The notes: a model not told the origin generated them from the sequence alone. A stretch of 6,493 nucleotides of DNA from Synergistaceae bacterium (GCA_031283975.1 JAITAT010000015.1:1-6493), one strand, 5' to 3'; shown: positions 1 through 6,261, numbered from the stretch's first letter. Numbers and translations: made by a program.

Positions 1-2
1 AA

Positions 3-2615
3 GCCGCTTACGAGCCGTTAACGAGGATAAAACCCGCAGTACTGGACGACCCGGCCAAGGGCGTCGAGGGGGGTAAAGCGCTCACGACGGCCGATCTTGA
101 GACGATAGACCCCGACAATCCGATCCGCACGCTCGTCATTGGGATAGTCGCGGACCCGGACAAAGACGAGGATGTCAAAAGCAACGCGGAAGTGAAGAAA
201 GAAGTCGAGCGTATGAGGGAAAACTTGAACAGGATGGCGCGGGCCGGGCAGGGAAAGGATATCAACGACACGAGCGTTGAAGCTTTCTTCGCGGACGATG
301 TTTCGTCGCTCAAGGCCGCCATTTCTGACGCGCTGACGTTCATAGAGACTCACGTGGAACAGCCCGGAAAAGGAAAAATGCTCGAGACTCCCGCCGCTAA
401 CGACATACTGAATCAGGACGCGTCGCAGTACGATTTCTACTACTCGTCGTTCAGAATTCGCGGGGACAACGTGTGGGAAGGTTATCTCACCCGCTACATG
501 GTCAACGAGACGGAGGAAAAAGGTTTTGAAGTCGAGAAAGCCTGGGAATTAAACGATAAACTGCTGAGCGAGAGAAACGGGAGCGGGACTTCCGGCTGGA
601 GGAAGCTGATGCGCTGGAATGGGTCGTCTTTCACCGATATACCGCCGAACGACGCCGAATTCGCGTCGTTTACCGGGTTGATCCCTGGGAATATGAGCGC
701 CGCAAACCTGCCCGGCGATACTTTCGGATCACACAGCGCGGCCAACGCCTTTTACGACTGGCTCAACGGCTACGATCATTCGTACAGTCAGGGAAAGGAC
801 TACAAACGAACGAATATTCTCGCCGATCTGGGACAGCAGGGCGTGGCTATGGTGAGCGATCCCCCGATCGGAATAGGACCTCCCGGGTACACGGAATGGA
901 CCCAGGAGCGCAATCTGGAAATCAACAGACAGGCTCCAGTGATATATCTCCAGTCGAACGACGGCATCCTTCATACCGTGGATCCGGTGAGAGGCGATGA
1001 AAAGATGGCGCTAATCCCGCCGCCCATGCTTCTGCCCGCCAGGATGGCCACGATGAAGACCCAGGCATACGGCGGAGGTAAACTGAGTTGGATGGACGTC
1101 AATGGCGACGAATCCCAGCTCAAATCGGGAGATGTGACCCTAAGACGGGCCTATCCGGTCTATCTGCTCGATGGCGCGCTGATTTCCCGCAGGCTGTCGA
1201 ACTCCGACGGATCGCGGTGGCACACGTACCTGCTCGGCGCGCTCGGGAGAGGCGGCAAAGGACTGTACGCGCTGGATGTTGATACGTACTCGCAGCCGAG
1301 ATTTCTGTGGTATAAAGAGAAAATAGGAGAAAAACTCGCGCGGATGAAAAATGAAGAGAGCTCCCCATCGCTTTCGGAACCGGCCCAGGACGACTCCGAC
1401 AGGTTCTGGATGAAACTCGGTTTGAACAGCCCCAAGCCGGCGATTGGAGTTACGGGAAACCCTGGATCGATGCTGAATTTTATCGCTCTGACGGGAGGCT
1501 TCGACGAAACCGTTGACTTGTCGCGAAACGGGCGTGACGGCGCCGTGCTCATGTTCGTCGACCCCGAGGACGGGAGCGTCATAAAGGGATTCGGGAGCGG
1601 TGAAGTGGATAATGACATGAGAATAGGGAGCGGCGAGACGGGAAACTCCCCTTACATGGGCATGATGGTATCCGAACCAACTCTCCTGAGTTCCGCGCAG
1701 GGCAGCGAATACGCTTCTTACATGACCGGGACGGTGTACGCCGCCGACAACCGGGGCAGCATTTTCAGCGTGGATATGGAACGCGAGGAGTCCGATCTGG
1801 CGGTAACACCCATTTCTCCGAATGGATGGAAACTGGAGACAGTCGCCACGCTTCAAAGCAGAGAGGAATTATCGTCGTCCGCAAGCACGAACAGTTACGC
1901 GATTCCGCACGGCGTCACGGCCGTGAGAAAAAATGGTTGGGTCTGGCTTGCCGGCGGCACCGCCAACATCATCGTGACACGGGACGATACAAAATATCCC
2001 GATGGAAGGCTGGAAAACGCCTCTCAGATGATTTTCTCGTTCAAGACGGATAAATCCCAGACGGACGTCTACACGAGAAACGATCTGAAAGTGCTGAAAG
2101 CAATAGGAGAGGACATTTACACTATCGAGGATCCGGAACACGGATGGATGATAAACTTGGAGAAAGGGGACAAGAGCGCCGGGAAGTCCTCCGAATACGT
2201 GTCGGCAAAACCCATTGTGACCGGAGGCGTCATATATATTCCGACGTTCGTGGAACAGAAGATAGACGTAACCGACCCAAACACACTTTGCAATTTGTCG
2301 CCGAGGGGAAGCGGAGAGGCTAGGCTTTACGCCGTCTACGTGGATAGCGGGGCTCGGTATTGGGGAGAGGCCGTGGGCAGATTTACCGCCATTCCAGGGA
2401 TAAAGATAACTGGTTTTTCGATATCGTATTCCGGAGGAAAAAGACGAATAACTGCGTCATACGACAATCTGACAGGGGAGGAACCAGTGATAGACGAGCG
2501 GACTGGAGCGACGGACGTGGGAGAGCTTTCCGCGTTCATGATCGACGCGCCATTCGAGTCCACCGTGAACATGGAACCGGGGCAGGATATGATTTACTAC
2601 TGGATGAAAGAGTGA
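3..2615 (+). CDS. pilY1: PilY1/PilC-type type IV pilus-associated beta-propeller protein (5' end missing)
   Basis: The reading frame is open from base 3 with no stop, so this is the last 870 codons of a longer gene; the ATG at 192 is internal. Residues about 40-110 look like the end of a von Willebrand A-like domain (LNRMARAGQG, then FFADDVSSLKAAISDAL), as in PilY1 proteins. The next part fits the PilC/PilY propeller family: W-E-G-Y-L near residue 155, then LGQQGVAMVSDPPIGIG (usually LGDI.HS.PV.VG), the blade VIYLQSNDGILHTVDP (usually vYvGaNDGmLHaFD), WHTYLLGALGRGGKGLYALDV, and VYAADNRGSIFSVD. A cysteine occurs only near the C-terminus (TLCNLSPRGSGEARLYAVYV), which matches the last blade. In known systems PilY1 is exported, sits at the pilus tip or cell surface, and governs pilus extension, adhesion and surface sensing. 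The usual calcium loop before the YaGD-like motif is not recognisable. Family assignment is strong; the specific role is inferred. Confidence 0.85.
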   Translation, partial: AAYEPLTRIKPAVLDDPAKGVEGGKALTTADLETIDPDNPIRTLVIGIVADPDKDEDVKSNAEVKKEVERMRENLNRMARAGQGKDINDTSVEAFFADDVSSLKAAISDALTFIETHVEQPGKGKMLETPAANDILNQDASQYDFYYSSFRIRGDNVWEGYLTRYMVNETEEKGFEVEKAWELNDKLLSERNGSGTSGWRKLMRWNGSSFTDIPPNDAEFASFTGLIPGNMSAANLPGDTFGSHSAANAFYDWLNGYDHSYSQGKDYKRTNILADLGQQGVAMVSDPPIGIGPPGYTEWTQERNLEINRQAPVIYLQSNDGILHTVDPVRGDEKMALIPPPMLLPARMATMKTQAYGGGKLSWMDVNGDESQLKSGDVTLRRAYPVYLLDGALISRRLSNSDGSRWHTYLLGALGRGGKGLYALDVDTYSQPRFLWYKEKIGEKLARMKNEESSPSLSEPAQDDSDRFWMKLGLNSPKPAIGVTGNPGSMLNFIALTGGFDETVDLSRNGRDGAVLMFVDPEDGSVIKGFGSGEVDNDMRIGSGETGNSPYMGMMVSEPTLLSSAQGSEYASYMTGTVYAADNRGSIFSVDMEREESDLAVTPISPNGWKLETVATLQSREELSSSASTNSYAIPHGVTAVRKNGWVWLAGGTANIIVTRDDTKYPDGRLENASQMIFSFKTDKSQTDVYTRNDLKVLKAIGEDIYTIEDPEHGWMINLEKGDKSAGKSSEYVSAKPIVTGGVIYIPTFVEQKIDVTDPNTLCNLSPRGSGEARLYAVYVDSGARYWGEAVGRFTAIPGIKITGFSISYSGGKRRITASYDNLTGEEPVIDERTGATDVGELSAFMIDAPFESTVNMEPGQDMIYYWMKE

Positions 2616-2646
2616 CCGGACGTAACCGCGATTTTGCCCGAACAGC

Positions 2647-2675
2647 TTGACACGGGCGGAAGATCATTGTAAATT
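2647..2675 (+). promoter_or_regulatory. Sigma70-like promoter upstream of nikK
   Basis: A perfect -35 box TTGACA (2647-2652) is followed by a 17-base spacer and the -10 box TAAATT (2670-2675, four of six consensus bases). Transcription would start near 2681-2684, about 130 bases upstream of the nikK start. It begins 31 bases after the pilY1 stop. The rho-independent terminator at 2709-2756 lies between this promoter and nikK, so its transcripts either stop at about 75 nt or read through into the operon. This is a sequence match only. Confidence 0.6.
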
Positions 2676-2686
2676 AAAGTCAGACT

Positions 2687-2720
2687 ATACCATGAAGGTA
2701 TTTAATTGCCACGAAGGCAT
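2687..2720 (+). repeat. Two tandem 15-base dyads (operator or RNA hairpin pair)
   Basis: ATACCATGAAGGTAT (2687-2701) and TTGCCACGAAGGCAT (2706-2720) agree at 11 of 15 positions and are offset by 19 bases. The first has symmetric arms ATACC/GGTAT around ATGAA; the second has TGCC/GGCA around ACGAA. The third and thirteenth positions change together (A-T to G-C), which keeps the symmetry. They lie just downstream of the -10 box, a typical place for repressor operators, and the second also supplies the left arm of the terminator. The binding factor, if any, is unknown, and the half-sites do not obviously match the E. coli NikR operator. Confidence 0.45.
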
Positions 2721-2756
2721 CGAGCGCGGAAGCGAACGGCGTCTTCGTGGTTTTTT
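2709..2756 (+). terminator. Rho-independent terminator between pilY1 and nikK
   Basis: CCACGAAG (2709-2716) pairs perfectly with CTTCGTGG (2743-2750); a G-T and a C-G pair extend the stem inward to ten pairs around a 22-base loop. Six T residues (2751-2756) follow immediately. It could end pilY1 transcription, or act as an attenuator in the nikK leader because a good promoter lies upstream of it. Confidence 0.75.
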
Positions 2757-2763
2757 CGCGGCG

Positions 2764-2793
2764 TTGGACGCGCAGGTATCGAACAAATATAAA
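2764..2793 (+). promoter_or_regulatory. Possible second promoter for the nik operon
   Basis: TTGGAC (2764-2769) as a poor -35 and TATAAA (2788-2793) as a good -10 are separated by 18 bases. The start would fall near 2800, leaving a very short leader before the nikK ATG. It lies downstream of the terminator, so it could drive the operon independently of the TTGACA promoter. The -35 is weak, hence low confidence. Confidence 0.3.
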
Positions 2794-2799
2794 AAGTCT

Positions 2800-2807
2800 G
2801 GAAGGTG
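2800..2807 (+). promoter_or_regulatory. Ribosome binding site that fixes the nikK start
   Basis: GGAAGGTG lies eight bases before the ATG at 2816. The upstream in-frame ATG at 2747 sits inside the right arm of the terminator hairpin and would put an arginine-rich 23-residue extension before the signal peptide, so the start at 2816 is preferred. Confidence 0.7.
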
Positions 2808-2815
2808 ACACCGCA

Positions 2816-3610
2816 ATGCGTAAGACGATCTTCGCCGCGATGGCGATAATAGCGATGTTCTCATGTCCCGTGTCCGCTCATGAACTTATCATAAAACCTG
2901 GCGCGCCGAAAGCCGAAAATGGCGCGGAACTCGCTGTAGAGTTGCAGTCCACTCATATTTTCATTGTGAAAGAAGAGGTCGAGGATGTTTCCAAAATCAA
3001 GGCCGGAATAGCGAATGGAAGCAGTCTGATCGAGTCGCGGCTTTCGCCCAACGAACCCGAACTTCGCATCGATTTTTCGGTAAAAATCCAGAACGAAGGC
3101 TCTTCAATTATTTTCGCGAAAAAAGAGGGCGAGATTTGGTCCGTGACGAACGAAGGTTCAAAGCCCGGCCCTCGCAAGGCGTTGGAGGATCAGGGTTTCA
3201 AGGTCGCGCGCAGTACGCTGAATGACAAGTACGCAAAAGCGTTTGTCAATATTTCCGAAGACGACAAGAACTTCGAGGCGGTTTTAGGGCAGGACCTGGA
3301 GATAGTGCCGGTCACCAATCCCGCCGCCGCGAAAACCGGAGAATACTTCAGGGTGAAAATACTGCACAAGGGACAGCCCATCGCCATTCCCGTATTGGCA
3401 ACGTATGACGGATTCTGTACGGAATTTCAGAACACGTACGCTTACTATACGGAATCGAACGCGGAGGGCGTTGCTAACATTAAAATAACCGCGCCCGGGC
3501 TCTGGATAATCAGAACATCGAAGGACGGTGATCCCGGCGTGGAGGGTGAATATGACACACGTTCACTCCGTTCGACGATGACGTTCACGGTCGAACAGAC
3601 TGAGCGGTGA
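2816..3610 (+). CDS. nikK: NikK: DUF4198-family periplasmic component of the nickel ECF transporter
   Basis: This 264-residue exported protein starts at the ATG that has a good ribosome binding site. A signal peptide covers residues 1-21 (MRK, hydrophobic stretch, cleavage predicted at VSA/H22), so the mature protein starts H-E-L. There is no second membrane segment. DUF4198-like features are a THIF motif (H47) followed by acidic residues 53-57, then GQDLEIVPVTNP (158-169), YFRVKILHKGQPIAIPVLATYDG (two short strands, 177-199) and GLWIIRT (228-234), which resemble the carboxypeptidase-regulatory-like fold. In comparative genomics this family accompanies nikL-M-Q-O operons and is thought to assist nickel uptake on the outer face; its biochemical role is not settled. 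It is the first gene of the operon, 30 bases before nikL. Cobalt cannot be excluded as substrate. Confidence 0.75.
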   Translation: MRKTIFAAMAIIAMFSCPVSAHELIIKPGAPKAENGAELAVELQSTHIFIVKEEVEDVSKIKAGIANGSSLIESRLSPNEPELRIDFSVKIQNEGSSIIFAKKEGEIWSVTNEGSKPGPRKALEDQGFKVARSTLNDKYAKAFVNISEDDKNFEAVLGQDLEIVPVTNPAAAKTGEYFRVKILHKGQPIAIPVLATYDGFCTEFQNTYAYYTESNAEGVANIKITAPGLWIIRTSKDGDPGVEGEYDTRSLRSTMTFTVEQTER

Positions 3611-3640
3611 TGACCGAAACGCGTGTAACGGGAAACGAAT

Positions 3641-4126
3641 ATGTCCGGTAATAACCGGAGGACACTCAATACCGGATTCGTCGTTACGGTTCTGGGGCTG
3701 GCGCTGTTCGTCGGCTCCGGAACCGCTTTTGCCCACGGCGTGGGATACAGACGTCTGGGAATGAGCGCGGTCGCGCTCGAATTTTTCTACTCGACCGGGG
3801 AATCAATGGCTTATCAGAACGCGCGCGTGTACTCTCCCAAGGATGGAAAAGCCTTTTTTCAGTCGGGGCTCTCGGACGAATTTGGACGCGTCTCCTTCGT
3901 ACCCAATATACAGGGCGACTGGCGTATCATGGTGAAAGATGAGGAGGGTCATCTCGCGGAAGCCGTAATAACCGTGACGGAAGAATTTATCCTCGGTTCC
4001 GGCGAGGTGAGCGCGGAGACCGCCGCAGGATCGTCGATTCCAATGGGCGGCGAACTTTTAATCCGCGCGCTGCTTGGAGTCAGCGTACTGTTCAACATAG
4101 CCGCGTTCGTGCGCAAATGCACATAA
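3641..4126 (+). CDS. nikL: NikL: membrane-anchored periplasmic component of the nickel ECF transporter
   Basis: The product has 161 residues. Residues 1-31 form a signal peptide (RR at 6-7, hydrophobic core 12-30, cleavage predicted at AFA/H32), giving a mature N-terminus H-G-V-G-Y-R. Residues about 35-115 look like a small beta-sandwich (VALEFFYSTGESMAYQNARV, later GRVSFVPNIQGDWRIMVKDE) like carboxypeptidase-regulatory domains. A C-terminal membrane helix spans about 139-157 and ends with R-K-C-T. The position between nikK and nikM, the size and the two-ended topology match NikL, which replaces NikN/CbiN in NikKLMQO systems. A GGGAA (3630-3634) lies six bases before the ATG. Its last ten bases overlap the start of nikM. 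Sequence conservation in this family is low, so the call rests largely on context and topology. Confidence 0.7.
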   Translation: MSGNNRRTLNTGFVVTVLGLALFVGSGTAFAHGVGYRRLGMSAVALEFFYSTGESMAYQNARVYSPKDGKAFFQSGLSDEFGRVSFVPNIQGDWRIMVKDEEGHLAEAVITVTEEFILGSGEVSAETAAGSSIPMGGELLIRALLGVSVLFNIAAFVRKCT

Positions 4127-4728
4127 GCGAAGGTTTCCTTTCGGTGCCGGTTCTCTCGGCAGGTTGGTTGCTGGCAGCCGGAGAGGTCGCGTATGGGCTG
4201 AAAAAAACAGAACCGGAGGGGATCGTGCGGGTAGCGATGATTTCCTCGGCATTTTTCCTGGCCTCGCTGATCAATATCAGAGTTGGCCCCGGCGCGACGC
4301 ATCTGTCCCTGATAGCGCCCATGGGGTTGTTGTTGGGGTGGGGCGCCCCGCCCGCGGTTTTTGCGGCTTTGTTTCTGCAAGCGGTGCTCTTTCAGTTCGG
4401 AGGATTGGCTGTGCTTGGCGCCAACACAGTATCCATGGGCGGAGCGGCTCTGTGCGTTTATATTCTTTTCGGTAAAATCGTCCGAGACAATAACAGAGGA
4501 ATTCAGACAATCGCGGCGTTTGCGGCCGGAGCTTTTGGCGTGATGATGGGTGTCGGTATGACCGGTTTGTGGCTTGTTTTGTCCGACAGGAGTCTCTTTC
4601 CCGCCGCTTGGCTTCTCGTGGCTTCTCATTTGCCCCTTGCCGTCATAGAGGGTATATTTACCGCGTTTCTCGTTATATTCCTGAAAAGGACGTTCCCGGA
4701 CGTTCTGGAACCGGTGAGATTGAAATGA
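4117..4728 (+). CDS. nikM: NikM/CbiM: substrate-binding membrane subunit of the Ni/Co ECF transporter
   Basis: The product has 203 residues, normal for the family, and several hydrophobic segments. It opens M-H-I-S-E-G-F-L-S; in solved NikM structures the N-terminal amine, His2 and an internal histidine hold the metal in a square-planar site. Here His2 is present, and H62 in GPGATHLSL is the likely internal ligand. This fixes the start at 4117 even though it lies inside nikL and lacks a clear ribosome binding site. Other family features are LLLGWGAPPAVFAALFLQAV (71-90), QFGGLAVLGAN (93-103) and HLPLAVIEGIFTAF (171-184). The segment after H62 reads SLIAPMG, whereas NikM-like relatives recalled from memory read close to LxLNGLxG. 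Nickel is favoured over cobalt because of the NikK and NikL partners and the absence of CbiN. The stop overlaps the nikQ start (ATGA). Confidence 0.88.
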   Translation: MHISEGFLSVPVLSAGWLLAAGEVAYGLKKTEPEGIVRVAMISSAFFLASLINIRVGPGATHLSLIAPMGLLLGWGAPPAVFAALFLQAVLFQFGGLAVLGANTVSMGGAALCVYILFGKIVRDNNRGIQTIAAFAAGAFGVMMGVGMTGLWLVLSDRSLFPAAWLLVASHLPLAVIEGIFTAFLVIFLKRTFPDVLEPVRLK

Positions 4729-5486
4729 TGATAAAAGATGTCATTGCCGCGGCCGACCATCATAATAAACCGTCGAAGCTGGACGTTTGGGATCCCGGGT
4801 GCCGGGTTGCCGCTTCCCTTCTGACCGCGCTTGTCATATCGCAGCTCCGCAGCCCGTTAGGACTGCTCGCGGGCAGTCCGTTTCCGTTGCTGCTAATGTT
4901 TATGGACGGACGCGAGGGGGCATATTCATCTATGAAAGTACTGGCGAGAGTAAACAAAGTGAGTCTCATGGCGTGCTTCCTGCTGCCGCTGACTTATCCG
5001 GGAGAGCGGGTGTTCTATTTTTTTTCTGCGCAGGGCATCTATATGGCAGCCGCCGTCACATGGAAACTCAACTTGATATCGATTGTGATTATACGACTTG
5101 CGACACTCAGGGGAATGAAAGAAATAAACGAGACTTTCGGGAGATTGAGGGTTCCCGTTAAAATGCGCGTGCTGCTTCTGCTGACCGCGCGCTATATCCT
5201 GATGCTGTCCGATAGAATGATCGTCATGCTCCGCGCCGTGCGCCAGCGCTCTTTGAACCCAGGCTTTCCGCTCTATTTGCGCGCAATGGCATGTATGACC
5301 GGAACCACTCTCATTCACTCCATGGACAGAGCCGAAATATCCGTGAAAGCCATTCAATGCCGCGGCGGTATGAAAGGTTTTTCATCCGGGGAGACGGGGC
5401 GCCTGACATGGTTCGACTCGGTAAGCCTCGCGGCGCTCGTTCTGTACCTCGTCTCCGTTCTGGCGATCGAGTTTTTGGGAATATGA
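4725..5486 (+). CDS. nikQ: NikQ/CbiQ: EcfT-type transmembrane coupling subunit
   Basis: The product has 253 residues from the ATG that overlaps the nikM stop (ATGA); the adjacent ATG at 4728 is equally possible. GGTGAG (4713-4718) lies upstream. Hydrophobic segments are around 28-60, 78-90, 97-127, 148-168 and 232-253. The cytosolic region contains RGMKEINETFGRLRVP (129-144), typical of CbiQ, and two coupling-helix motifs that contact the ATPases: AVRQRS (171-176) and AIQCRG (209-214). The second keeps the usual A-x-x-x-R-G form; the first has serine in place of glycine. EcfT proteins pass the ATPase movement to the substrate-binding subunit. It directly follows nikM and overlaps nikO by four bases. 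The reading frame extends upstream to 4569, but that part lies inside nikM and lacks family features. Confidence 0.87.
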   Translation: MMIKDVIAAADHHNKPSKLDVWDPGCRVAASLLTALVISQLRSPLGLLAGSPFPLLLMFMDGREGAYSSMKVLARVNKVSLMACFLLPLTYPGERVFYFFSAQGIYMAAAVTWKLNLISIVIIRLATLRGMKEINETFGRLRVPVKMRVLLLLTARYILMLSDRMIVMLRAVRQRSLNPGFPLYLRAMACMTGTTLIHSMDRAEISVKAIQCRGGMKGFSSGETGRLTWFDSVSLAALVLYLVSVLAIEFLGI

Positions 5487-6208
5487 GCGATTTCCCGCTG
5501 GAAGCCAAAAATTTGCGATATCGCTATCCGGACGGCTTAGGAGCGATATCTGACGTATCGTTCACGTTGGAAGAAAAAGAAAAAATCGCCTTGATCGGAG
5601 CGAATGGCTCCGGCAAGACCACGTTGCTGATGCTGCTCGCCGGATGCATGAGTCCTCAAAAGGGTGAGATTTATTTACGCGGGCGAGAAACAGCGAAAGA
5701 CAGCGTGTCGCTCAGAAAAAACACCGGAATGTTATTTCAGGAACCGGACGACCAGCTTTTCATGCCTACCGTGGCCGAAGACGTGTCGTTCGGGCTTGTC
5801 GCTTCCGGCGTAAACGCGCGCGAAGCTCGGGCAAAGGCAATTGCCGGACTCGAAGCCCTGGGGTCGGAGTATCTCGCCGAACGTCCGCCGCATCGCATGT
5901 CCAGCGGGGAGAAGCGCAGGGCGGCGCTGGCCGGAATCCTCGTGACGCAACCCGACATATTGCTTCTGGACGAGCCGACATCGGGACTCGACCCGGTAGC
6001 CAGGATGAAACTTATAGAAATTCTGGATAATTTGGGCAAATCCATGATAATCGCGACTCACGATCTGAATATGGCGATGGACCTGTGTGACACGGCGTTA
6101 ATTTTAAAAGACGGAGCGATAACGGCACGAGGACGAACCCGCGATATTCTGCTCAACGAGCAACTCATGCTGAATAACGGTCTGTGCCTGCCATTGGGAT
6201 ATCAATAA
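5483..6208 (+). CDS. nikO: NikO/CbiO: ATP-binding subunit of the Ni/Co ECF transporter
   Basis: The product has 241 residues from the ATG overlapping the nikQ stop (ATGA). It has a complete ABC ATPase set: Walker A GANGSGKTT (39-47), Q-loop Q86 in LFQEPDDQLF (a CbiO-type sequence), signature MSSGEKRRA (139-147), Walker B ILLLDEP (159-165), D-loop SGLD (167-170) and the switch histidine H193 in ATHD. The length is at the short end for EcfA/CbiO, with only a brief C-terminal tail. As the only ATPase in the operon it probably works as a homodimer, as in other single-ATPase group I ECF systems. The frame continues upstream to 5291, but that segment overlaps nikQ and lacks ABC features. Only a weak GGGA precedes the start, so translation is probably coupled to nikQ. 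Confidence 0.92.
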   Translation: MSDFPLEAKNLRYRYPDGLGAISDVSFTLEEKEKIALIGANGSGKTTLLMLLAGCMSPQKGEIYLRGRETAKDSVSLRKNTGMLFQEPDDQLFMPTVAEDVSFGLVASGVNAREARAKAIAGLEALGSEYLAERPPHRMSSGEKRRAALAGILVTQPDILLLDEPTSGLDPVARMKLIEILDNLGKSMIIATHDLNMAMDLCDTALILKDGAITARGRTRDILLNEQLMLNNGLCLPLGYQ

Positions 6209-6228
6209 ATCGGTTCAAATCGGCTCTT

Positions 6229-6261
6229 TAGGGACGCCCGTTCACGTTCGGGCGGCTCCTA
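6229..6261. terminator. Hairpin between convergent nikO and thioredoxin-like gene
   Basis: CGCCCG (6235-6240) pairs with CGGGCG (6249-6254) around an eight-base loop. Flanking TAGG (6229-6232) pairs with CCTA (6258-6261), with an imperfect joint between. Only three T residues follow on the plus strand and no T-run follows on the minus strand, so it is a weak intrinsic terminator at best. The outer arm includes the stop codon of the minus-strand gene. Its place between converging genes supports a shared terminator. Confidence 0.5.

Larger units (their letters stand above)
2682..2756 (+). ncRNA. Candidate attenuated leader or short RNA (about 75 nt)
   Basis: This is the predicted RNA between the promoter at 2647-2675 and the T-run ending at 2756. 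It contains two small hairpins with 5-base loops (2687-2701 and 2707-2719) and then the terminator stem. The terminator's right arm CTTCGTGG is complementary to CCACGAAG in the second element, and to CCATGAAG in the first through one G-U pair, so alternative folds are possible. It may be a regulatory leader of the nickel operon or a free small RNA. I see no match to the cobalamin riboswitch core and could not recognise the NiCo (czcD) riboswitch pattern. If only the downstream promoter is used, the segment is simply spacer plus the pilY1 terminator. Confidence 0.25.

Noticed and set aside
1140..1856. A 238-codon minus-strand open frame
   Set aside because: It lies wholly inside the PilY1 gene antisense, has no recognisable domain, and is arginine/histidine-rich in the manner of shadow frames.
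192..2615. Taking the ATG at 192 as the start of the PilY1-like gene
   Set aside because: The same frame is open back to base 3 and the upstream residues continue a vWA-like domain, so 192 is an internal methionine.
2632..2661. A 9-pair stem (core GCCCG/CGGGC) just after pilY1 as a terminator
   Set aside because: It includes two G-T pairs, has no T-run after it, and overlaps the -35 box; the hairpin at 2709-2756 is a far better terminator.
2616..2815. Cobalamin or NiCo riboswitch upstream of the operon
   Set aside because: No B12-box or cobalamin core sequence is visible and I could not match the NiCo junction sequence; a covariance-model search would decide.
3654..3664. Twin-arginine export signal in NikL (R6-R7)
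   Set aside because: The residues after RR do not fit the S-R-R-x-F-L-K pattern; an ordinary Sec signal peptide explains the N-terminus.
3949..4629. A 226-codon minus-strand open frame opposite nikL and nikM
   Set aside because: It is low-complexity in H, Q and R, without motifs, and opposite two genes with clear family features.
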